This document shows, piece by piece, positions 55,001-64,000 of a stretch of 64,000 bases of DNA. The position numbers and the translations under genes were made by a program. Under the pieces are notes generated by a model, which saw only the letters and a list, made by a program, of their open reading frames with translations, had not been told where the DNA came from and did no database searches. Position 1 is the stretch's first letter. Each line of letters begins with the position of its first letter. This DNA comes from Apus apus (Eukaryota > Chordata > Aves > Apodiformes > Apodidae). Where the stretch lies: assembly GCF_020740795.1 (NCBI RefSeq), contig NC_067286.1, positions 18,666,350 through 18,730,349 on the forward strand. Direction: 5' to 3'.

Positions 55001-58000
55001 TAACATCTCAGCCTTCAACTAAGGCTCTGCGTGCCAACAGCTAGCACCAGCCCCACTCACCTTTTAACTGGTGACAGCACAGACTGATGGCACAGATAAA
55101 TGCCACCAGGCCAAGTTTTACAGCCTGAGCACAATCAGGAAGAAGCTTACTGCAAGTTACTGCTGGAAACCGAAGCTGCATGTGTAGAGCAGAATCAAAA
55201 GAAAATGTGCTTCTTCAACTGTAAGGATCACCTGAGAGATTTGAGGACTGCTGAGGTGTACAGGCCATATGAAATGTAGCACATATAGAGGAAGGCAAAC
55301 TCTGCCATGAGAGAAGGGTCTTGCATGAGATGAGTTGGGATGCCTTCCATGAAACTTGGGTGCCAGAATAGGAACCAACCTGAACGGAATCTACATCAGG
55401 AAACATAGGCTAAGGAATCATATAATTGGTTGGAGAAGGCTCATTTAACTGCACCTGATTTAATGTTTGGTTCAACTCCTCTGCTTTCCAGGCCCCTTCT
55501 TTTGCTCGCTGAAGTTTGTAAAATGGAATCCCTAGGTTCCCCAAGAGAAGAAAAGAAAACATTTAAGAACAAAATAAACCTAATGCATCCAAGATTCAAA
55601 GCCAATTAGATTTAAAAAAAAAAAAGTTTAAAAAAAGGATCTAATAACAAAGCTATCTATTAAAGGATCTTGATTAGCAGTGATCAACATTTTAAAACTT
55701 CTGATAATAAAGGACTTACAGCCTTGAGCACGTGCTTTTTACTGGGTTTCCTAAAAGGTAACCAATGAGAATAACACAAGCAACTATGTCAACACACACA
55801 GTACTAGGGTGCACAGGCAAACTTTCTAGCAGCTTTGTCTTAGCAGGGCTCACAGGAGCGAGCTACAGAGATTTGTCACACTCCTCGGTTCCAATAAATA
55901 TTTATAAAACCTGAAGGCAAAACAAGCATTTTAGTTAACTGCAGAAAGGGTGGAACACAGGCTGCCAGTTCAGAATCGAGGTTGCAATACATCCTTCCCA
56001 GTTGAACAAGCTGCCACTGGCTAGCTGAGCTGAGCGCACATCTTTCTCTGATTCAGTAATGCAACTCACCACATGATTCCAACAAGTGCAAAATGCCAGC
56101 TCTCAGGATTGGAAAAAATGAGATCACACCAGCTCAGATGACAGAGCTGTTACACTACAACCAGGTTTAGCCACCAAACCCCTAAGCATTAAACAGCCTG
56201 CTTCAACTGCTGTTTGTTTTCTAAAAGAGACTTACTTGGAGCTTTTCCAGCAGACAACGTACTGCTTTCTTCCTCTTGAAGATTCCAGGTAACTCTTTTC
56301 ACTGGTGCTTTTGATTTCAACACAGAACTCTGAGGTACCACTTCCAGTTCAGGCTTAGTGAAATTACCAGTTTTCTCATTTGACACAAGGCACTCATCTT
56401 TAACCTCCTTCACGCAATCTGTTTGAATTGGTGCAGCCTCAGGCAAAACATGCATGGTAACTTCCTTCTTTGGGGGTGGTTCCATCAGAGATGGACATAA
56501 TGCAGTATTTTCTATTTTAACTGTAATCTCAAGGTTTGTGTTGCTACAGCTACCAAGCACTGCTGGATCACTACTGCTGATTAATTCTGCTTCAGCAAAA
56601 GAATCCACATTGTCAGTTGGAACACCACTGTTTGCGATTTCTGGCAGAGGGAATGCGGTTTCACTGGTCACTTCCTGACAGAGGGGCTCTACCTTTACAG
56701 TTTCTTGGGCCTCTCGAAGTTGAACCAGGGTCTCACGCTGTGTTTCCTGAAGTTTGACATCTGGCTGGATGGTTATGGAAAGCTCTTCTAGTACTAGCTC
56801 CTCCTTTGGCTCTTGTTTGAAGGAATGGGGTTGCCCCAGAAACCTGGACACATTTTCAAGTGGAGGCTTTTGATCCTTTATTATGGGAGGAGAAGGTGAG
56901 GTCTCTTTTGTCCTGTGTTTTCTTTCTTTGGAACATGATCTTGATCTTGGCCTTTTTTCCTTTGATTTGCTACTTTTGTGTTCCCGAGATCGAGATGCAG
57001 ACCGAGATCGAGACCTCCACTTTCTCCTCTCCTGAGACCTGGATCTTGATCTTGTTCTGTCCCTTGACCTCAAGCTACTATTTTTATCATACCTCTTATA
57101 GCTTTTGTCTCTCCTGTGTTTCTGTCTTTTAGTCCTCTCAGTGCTATTTGATCGGGAATGATCCCTTCGTCTTGACCTTGATCGAGACAGTCTTTTCTTT
57201 TTCCTATTTTCATAAAACTCAGAAGTACTTAAAGGACTAACTGAATGTGACCTAGATTTCCTTCTCTCCCTAGACCAAGAAGTTTTTGCCTTTTTATACT
57301 TGGTTTTATCCTTAATTTTGTTTTTTTTAGCTCGTTCGTGACTGCTACAACCGTCACTAGAAGATCTTCTGCTCTTGGCTTTCAGTGTGTGTGTTTTGCT
57401 ATGTTCTTCTCCACCTGACCAGGAGGTAGATCTTGAGCTTCGGTCCCTTGAGTGTGCTCTATCCCAAGATCCTGATCGGAATCTCTTATGCTCTTTGACA
57501 AGTGCCTTTTTCCTTTTCATCTTCTTCTTGCTTTGTGAGCTGGAGTCTGAATAGGATCTGGAACGTGATCGCCTCTCTGCTTGTTCTGCCTTTTGGATCT
57601 TCTGCTGCCTATCATTCTTTGAGGGACTACCTGCTTCTAGTTTCACATTAATATTAGGTCTAATAAATTCTTCAGCATTAAAGAACACATTAGGGCCCTC
57701 TCTGCTTTCCTCCTTTAAACACCCTGCATTAAAAATCTGCTTAACAGTGGATGAAGCACAAGGACTGCTTACAAAGTCTTCCTCATTCATATTGTCTCGT
57801 TCCTCTTTATCAGAGATCTGTTCTACAATCCTGCTTTCTACTGTCACGTCATCACGAGACTCTGTGTTACTAGATGGTAAGTCAGAGTCAGCCCCAGATC
57901 CAAATATATTTTCTACCATGTAAGGTGTGAAACGACGGACAGTTTGAAATGTTTGTACTTTTGGATTTTCAATAGAAATAGTCCTGGTAATATTTGTTAG

Positions 58001-61000
58001 CGGGATCTCCACACCAAGTCTTTCAGGACTGCTGCTTGCTGAACTCGAATCCGATCCTGTTGGCTCAAAGGGATCATATATTTCACTTTTGACCCGCTTT
58101 TTCTTAACTGAGAAAAGAGGTGAAGGACTCTCTTTCTGTTGCACTTTGTCATCCACAGGGCAGAAGGTGTTACAAAATCCTGGGTTAGACAGTCTGCTGG
58201 GATGCCCTGTGTTTCCAGGAATATTGATTTTAAAACTCTCAAAAGAGCTTGGGCCTTTGCTCCTTGAAGTGCTCAGTAGTGATGAACTGCTATACGTGCC
58301 TGTTTTGGTAGAAAAAGACACCTCACTTGTACGAGTTTGTTGCTGAGACTCCTTGGCATTTGACTTCTGACTTTCCACCTTGCTACCCTTTCCTGGCTGA
58401 TGAGTGCTCTCTTTGCCAGTCAGCTGGGTTATACAGGAGCTGGGAATGTCACAGCTTTGGCTTCCTGTGGGTTCTGCCTCCACCTGCTTGCTGCTGGTTT
58501 CCTTTTTAATCTTTGGTATCCTGGGAAGCTCAAAGATGTCAATTCGCTTGAAGGGTGGTTTTAATGGCTGCCTCACAGTTACAGCTTTTGAGATAGAATT
58601 CAAATTACAGCTCAGTGGCTTTGAAGATGAGTCAGAGTGTGCAAATTTTTTAAAGTTTCCATTAAATCTGGGCATTTCATCTAAGTTGGAGCCATGCCTC
58701 CTCAGAGTAGTTACAGTCTGAGTCTGAACAGACCTGGGCGTCATTGAATACTGTGATTTTGCAGTTGCCTTTTCTGATATAGTCTGTGCAGGGTTTACTG
58801 CAGGCTTAATCCTACTAAGTGAGGGTGAAGGTGACGAAAACAAGCTTGAGGAGGAGGGTCTGGTGACAGTATTTGGCCTCAAGGAAAATGAAGGTCCAGC
58901 AATGGAGTTGCTTCCTGTGGTCCCTGAGTGCATTGTACTTGGTTGTGTGTTATGTCCTGAACCATCATCCGCTCTCGAGTCATTTGCTGATTTTCTGTGA
59001 AGTGGAGCTATGGCATATAAGCAAACAAAGTTTTTCAGTACGTATCTGGATATTGTCTTGCAACATTAAGAGAAAAACCTAGGTAATTTTTTTAAGTTCC
59101 ACTTAGGTTTGTGGACATACCACACAGTAACAAGACAGTCCTTTTGGTCACATCATCGAGGTTTAATGCCAGACAGCTGCATCTTTGAGGTAAACACTAA
59201 TATTTAGGAAATAAATTACTCTGTTCTGTAGAAATCACCAGATTCGTGTTTATTACCCTGTAGTCACTGATCAATGAAAATGACTATAACATAGGATGTT
59301 ACAGGTACTTATTTTAAGAAAAAAGCTCTAAGTTTCAATTTGAAGATATTATTTCCCAATAATACCATGCCAAGGGAAGACACAGCTAAACATGCCAACG
59401 CATGCTTTAGAGCTCTGCTTTTGCAAGGAAACTTCTTGTCAAGGTGCCCATGACTGCTCTTCCAACTCAAGTACAGTTCACAGGCATGGCACCAATGCAT
59501 GACAAATGCCATAAGAATTGGGTACTAAGATATCTCTGCTCTATCTAGTCCTCTTTTTTTTTTTTAAACAAAACATGAAACTACAGTGAAACTTTTTTGA
59601 AACAAGAAAACTACCTATTAGACTAAAATCCTCCTGTAACATCTCAGCTCTGCAATTAAAACAGACACAAGTAACACTATTTCAGTACATACATAAGAAT
59701 TTCATCAGGCAGATTACTGAATCTATCCTACACATTCAAATGTGCAGTAAGAGTATCCCTATGTTTTAAGTTATGCAGCCTGTAGGACCGGGCAGACATG
59801 GATGAAACAAAGAGGCTAATTGCACTATGAAGTGATGAACCCTTACCTGCTTTCTTTGCTGTCAGTGAACCATCTCTGTTGATGACCACATCTGAACTAC
59901 TCATCATGAGAAAGCTCTGTCCAGACAGGATACTTCCCAGCAGATCTGGCACAGGGGCAGCTTCTACTTCTTGATCAAGATTCAAGGCAGGTACACTGCT
60001 TCTGCATGTTTCAGAGGGGGTATATTTCCTTTACTCTTACAGCACTTGCTCTACACACACATTACATTACATTAAAAAGAAACCAAAATCAAGGGCATAA
60101 ACAGAAGTCAGCCAGGGAAGTTCATTTGTAGTTTTGGCTTCATTAAGTCATTCAGTCCCCATCTCCCTCTGACAAACAGAAGGTAAAGCTTTTACTGACT
60201 TTCCACAGGAACACTACAGGATAGAAAAGCATGTAATCATACCAGAGACCTTCGGTAAGCAACTTCTCTTAATCTTATTTAAGAACGGTGCTCACTGTGT
60301 TCTCTATCAAGATGAACTTTCTAGCACATTTAAGATGCATTTTTGAAGCATAAAGCATTGTTCAGCACTTCAGAGATACTTCCATCCCAGCTGCCACTCC
60401 TCCCTCACCAAATTACAATCACAAATCTATTCCTGAGGCCTGCACTATCTAAAAAGATTGATGCAGCCTGAATGAGCATTTAGCATCAGCCAGAATACAC
60501 ACAGGTGCCTACTGATATGGTAGCAAGAGCATGGCATAGGAGGAATTACACAGAAAAACAACAGCAATGTCCCACACATGGGACAACACAAACACTCCCC
60601 TTTATGCATTACTCAGCCTTATGAAAATGGTTTATAAACAAGTTCTCTGTTCTTGAATACAGACTGGAAATCTTTGAGTCTTTTTGGTGTTGATGAGTAG
60701 GTTGTTGTTTTTTTTTTTTTTTTTTTTTTTCTTCTGCGTTGGTGAGATTTTGGGGTTTGCTTTGTTTGGGTTTTTAAACATCAAAAAAGGGACCAATAGA
60801 CTCAGCTCTTTGAAAGAGCTACATTTCATTTCTGTATGACAACAAGGAAACTTTCCAAACAAAGCATACCAAAAACTTGTAATACAACAGAAAGACATAA
60901 TGGGGAGGCTAAAAAAAAATTGGCTTCCCAGGTCAGATGAGGAAACTTACTGTAGCCCGGGCAAATAAAGACTTTAGAAAAGGTACATTTCAGCTAAACA

Positions 61001-63713
61001 ATTCTACCTTCTAAAAAATGTTCTGCTCAAATAACTCGGATGATATGGAAAGCTTCTTGAAAGGCTTAGTTCAGGATTGAGATGAGAAAGCTACAGAAAT
61101 ATTCCAAGTTATTATAGAAATATAGTATCTTAATCCTAGAAACCAACCTTCACCATGGGTCAGATGCACTAGAGGGCAGTCACGTAAACCTCTCCCGACT
61201 TTAAGCTGAGCTCCTCCCATTTCTCCTGTTCTTCAGCTCCCTGAGCCTTGTAGTTTTCTGTGACTCTGCTGGACTTGCCTTAGTCATTTTCCCTATCCCA
61301 CTTCTTCTAATCATGCTCATGCTCCCTGTGTTTTACCCCTCTCTACTGTGTCCTACAACCCAGTCCTGAAAACCCACTGCGCTGCCAGTGGGAGGCACCC
61401 AGCAATGGTCTCTGGCCCTAGCAGACACAGGGGCACACAATGTGCACACACACACATCTGTCAGACAGCAAAGCAATTGTTATACTGCAGGATGAAACAA
61501 AATTTTATCTCCATTTTCTGAGCTCCAACAAATGGCAGAGGATCTGAGTGAGGGGGGGACATCCTCTGGATGTGCAGTTAGATTCCAGGGATCTCTCAAA
61601 TAAGAAGCAGGTTTTTTAAAGGTTAATGAGACTAGGATTTAAAACACACTAATGAGGTTACTAAACAATCCCAAAACAGAAAGCAGGAAGAGCCAGATCA
61701 GGGTGGAAATACCAATTTGAAATGTCAGTGCAACAGTTAGAGCTATTATGAAAGAATGTGTGCCCATCAATATAAAAAAAAATTATTGCATAATATGCTG
61801 TGATTATTATTCTACACATGTGCAGGCAGGCACACACACGCTCATTCAAAATACTGAGGGTCAGAAAAGACTTAAACCAGGGTGGTCACCAGTTTGTTCT
61901 TTTGTTAGGGTCGTTAGACAAATCAATAAAAATAAAATAAATAAATTGATGGATTTTTACCTGGGAAGTCCCACAGAAACAGGTCTAGCTACAGGACAGT
62001 GAGACCTTAGTGCTGACTGGGAGAGAACTCTCCTTTTGGTGCTCACTGGTGAATCTAGATTTGCTGGAATCTCTTCATTACTGTGGGTAAAACACACACA
62101 CGAACCCTGAAATTGTATGAATGTCCTTCATGTCAAATAGATGAAGTGGATAATACTACTAGGACAGATATGGTTAAAGCACATAATTTGTTTTATTATG
62201 ATACATCAAAGATTTGTGCAATATACTTATTTTCTGGTACTACATAAATAGAACAGGGTAACTCAGCTAGCAGAGATTTATATAGAGAGTTTTTAAATAT
62301 TAAATGGGCAATTTCATGTTATGAAGTTAACAAATAGACATTCTGTGGAAAATTAAATTTAATCAACAATTATGTCTGATGAACTCTCCCCAAAATCTGA
62401 AGCTTAAGAGCGACACAAACTATGGCAGGGGAGGGGCCCCAGGCATGGCTCCTCTAAGTAGCTACTAAAAGCTCCCACGTTCAGGTGGCCAAGGCTGGGT
62501 CATTAGAAAGACAATAGATGCATGAAATTATCAGGTCCCTGATCATAATATCACAATCTTACCTTTCATAAGGATCCAACTCATATGGATCGCCAAACAC
62601 AGACAGAGAAGCTGCACCAATATCTGCTCTCATCAGGCCAAGTGAGGGCTCTGCTGGTTTGTAGATGGAAGGAAGTGAGGCCCCACGCAGAGGTTTACCA
62701 AGACCAAGCGTTCTTGCAATACGGGAGCGAGCAGTAACCTCATTTTTCACCTGAGCAGATAGAGATTGGGTTGGTTGGTTGTCAGGGCATGCATGTATCC
62801 TGGATCTAAAGTCCCAAATTCTTCTCTAAGGCTAAGTACAGTCATCAGGTTACTACCATCAATAGTAGACAAAATGTGCATCAATTGTCTATATTTAAGG
62901 TATTTATTAAACTTCTAGCTATGGCCTATATATCACTTCATACAGAGGCTGCATACATCAGATTCAAGAGATCAGATATGTTTCTAGAAATCTTTAATGT
63001 AATTCTAAATTGTCAATTCCTTATTAAAGGCAATAGTGACAGTTCTGGCTGTGGAATGTAAACTCTAGTTAAGGTAGCTGAGGACCAAAGTCAAGCTGGT
63101 GCAGAGTATTCAGTATAGTTCACAGGAGAACACTATCCATAACTGAAAAGGATTTTGAGAGCCCTTATAGTTGATTAACTAGGTTTGCAACAACACAGAC
63201 ACAAACGTCCATAGCCTACTAGAAGGAATAGGTGGTGGCAATTTTAAATGAGCTCGCATCAATACCAAGTAAACACTGCAGCTGAATGGCAAGGCATTAC
63301 ACAAAGCCTGCGGGAAATGCTTTACAGTGTGATCCCTGCAGTTCAGGCAAAGGGATTTGTAAGCAAACCCAGCAGGCCTGCCTGGAAGTTGCCATTTGTT
63401 GCCACATACAGCATCTTTCTGGAGTATATTGGACACATCCTGCACGTACTCCCACCAGAAAAAAAGTTACGTGATATCGTTATAAGACTATTTTTTTCCA
63501 TTGAATCCCATGTTACAACACTTTTACAGGTGGCTGAAAAACGGCAGATACTGACACACTGGCAGAAACTCACATGTGATCTTACTCTCCTCTTTTTCCC
63601 CCTTTTCTTCTTTATCAGACACTTGCGTCTCTTCAACTGTGTCCCTGAACTCTTCTTTCCAGAAGATGATTTTGCTGGAGTTCTTTTTTTGCCTCCTACT
63701 TTCTTCCTCCTAC
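52064..63713 (-). CDS. PHRF1: PHRF1 (PHD and RING finger domain protein 1), C-terminal nine exons, partial
   Basis: Nuclear E3 ligase (reported to target TGIF) that also binds the RNA polymerase II tail. Exons, 5' to 3': 63713-63586, 62750-62563, 62080-61961, 60001-59847, 58986-56236, 55531-55455 (or to 55380), 54879-54619, 53524-53396, 52198-52064. Phases agree throughout, giving 1313 residues with the short form of the sixth exon; the human protein has about 1649. RING and PHD exons lie past the right edge. Visible parts: a Lys/Arg-rich block ([14 protein letters not shown]), [43 protein letters not shown], the 2.75-kb exon with [24 protein letters not shown] and a long RS/KR-rich stretch, then [15 protein letters not shown] and the C-terminal SRI-like domain ([20 protein letters not shown] to [20 protein letters not shown]). 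In the long form of the sixth exon an in-frame TAG occurs at 55410-55412; see findings. Confidence 0.93.
52199..53395 (-). other. PHRF1 last intron, nothing recognised
   Basis: GT-AG intron between the two SRI-domain exons. No repeat or gene is supported. Confidence 0.6.
53525..54618 (-). other. PHRF1 intron before the first SRI-domain exon, nothing recognised
   Basis: The donor is GTGAGT at 54618 and the acceptor GTACAG lies just above 53524. No element is seen. Confidence 0.6.
54880..55379 (-). other. PHRF1 intron, nothing recognised
   Basis: This lies between the VYCQNIPL exon and the exon with two possible 3' ends. No repeat is recognised. Confidence 0.5.
55410..55412 (-). other. PHRF1: In-frame TAG in the ancestral PHRF1 exon
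   Basis: Reading on from the codon that ends at 55455, the frame gives [14 protein letters not shown], a stop, then [10 protein letters not shown] up to a possible donor (GTTGGT) at 55379. The human protein, by recall, has LPEPGFPDTDPSQ followed by VYSPG at this place, and the next bird exon starts VYCQ, so the exon border is conserved and a Glu has become TAG. Using the donor GTGCAG at 55454 removes 75 nt in frame and avoids the stop. Confidence 0.75.
55532..56235 (-). other. PHRF1 intron, nothing recognised
   Basis: The intron starts at the GTAAGT donor ending the 2.75-kb exon. A short A-run lies near 55612-55635. Confidence 0.55.
58987..59846 (-). other. PHRF1 intron upstream of the large exon, nothing recognised
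   Basis: Two candidate acceptors lie close together (ending at 58995 and 58987). Only the one ending at 58987 keeps the reading frame with the preceding exon, so 58986 is taken as the exon start. Confidence 0.6.
60002..61960 (-). other. PHRF1 intron holding a poly-T tract
   Basis: The T23 run at 60708-60730 is the only distinct repeat. No gene is seen. Confidence 0.6.
60708..60730. repeat. Poly-T tract
   Basis: Twenty-three consecutive T on the plus strand (A on the PHRF1 sense strand) inside an intron. Confidence 0.9.
62081..62562 (-). other. PHRF1 intron, nothing recognised
   Basis: GT-AG intron without a recognisable element. Confidence 0.55.
62751..63585 (-). other. PHRF1 intron, nothing recognised
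   Basis: The donor is GTAAGA at 63585 and the acceptor GCTCAG lies just above 62750. No element is supported. Confidence 0.55.
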
Positions 63714-64000
63714 CTGATGGGACAAAAACACAACCAGGTATCTGGCTAAGCATGCAATGCATTTTACTCTGTACTCGCCTTTTCATTTCCCTCCCCCTCC
63801 AAGAGACCTATATGTGCTGCAACAGTACAAAACAGCTAAATAAAAAAAGTGAAAGCATTAGGATTTATTTAAAAGTACTTCTGGACACTTCTGGGCCCAG
63901 ACGCTTCTGGGCAGAAGTAGTATGGGGAAAGAAGAAAATGCATGTGGTATACTTCTGTAGCTGCACAAGTGTGGCAGCATACAGCTGATCTGCAGTATTT
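63714..64000 (-). other. PHRF1 intron, cut by the window edge
   Basis: An acceptor CCCATCAG precedes the exon at 63713. No upstream exon is seen before the right edge, so the RING and PHD exons are outside. Confidence 0.55.

Noticed and set aside
58987-58997. Alternative acceptor ending at 58995 for the large PHRF1 exon
   Set aside because: It would put the large exon out of frame with the preceding exon, which ends in phase 1. The acceptor ending at 58987 keeps the frame.
63248-63988. 246-residue plus-strand frame at the right edge
   Set aside because: It is antisense to a PHRF1 exon with conserved splice sites and shows no recognisable domain.

Overview
The window is from a bird genome, most likely a neoavian. 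It carries many CR1 LINE fragments in both orientations, two solo LTRs of a type common in neoavian genomes, and large introns in an otherwise compact vertebrate gene order. The species cannot be resolved from the sequence.

Layout. From 1914 to about 35945 (+) lies SLC25A22, a mitochondrial glutamate/H+ symporter. All nine coding exons were found with consistent splice phases, giving 322 residues, and a 3'UTR of about 2.4 kb follows. From 35946 to 38293 is intergenic DNA holding a degenerate GGAA/TTCC-rich tandem array (36248-36975) and a CpG island with an ISRE, a kappa-B-like site and an E-box. From 38294 to 41763 (+) lies IRF7, with 11 coding exons and 510 residues. From 42794 to 48226 (-) lies a decayed multi-exon ROCO (ROC-COR, MFHAS1-like) gene that keeps its introns but carries several stops and frameshifts; a solo LTR sits in one of its introns. 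From 48830 to 50535 are CR1 pieces, including one with a 5' UTR and ORF1 start. From 52064 to 63713 (-) are the last nine coding exons of PHRF1. Its RING and PHD exons lie beyond the right edge.

How the genes fit together. IRF7 and PHRF1 are neighbours and point toward each other, as in mammals (known synteny). IRF7 is the main virus-activated interferon regulator in birds, which lack IRF3. The ISRE and kappa-B-like site near its first exon fit interferon feedback control. SLC25A22 and PHRF1 are housekeeping genes with no evident tie to interferon.

Most notable observations: (1) an in-frame TAG at 55410-55412 in PHRF1 sequence that aligns with coding sequence in mammals, with a possible 75-nt in-frame splice bypass; (2) the GGAA/TTCC minisatellite upstream of IRF7; (3) the decaying ROCO gene between IRF7 and PHRF1; (4) three CR1 copies whose 5' portions are joined directly to 3' portions, one of them keeping a 339-residue endonuclease-only ORF.
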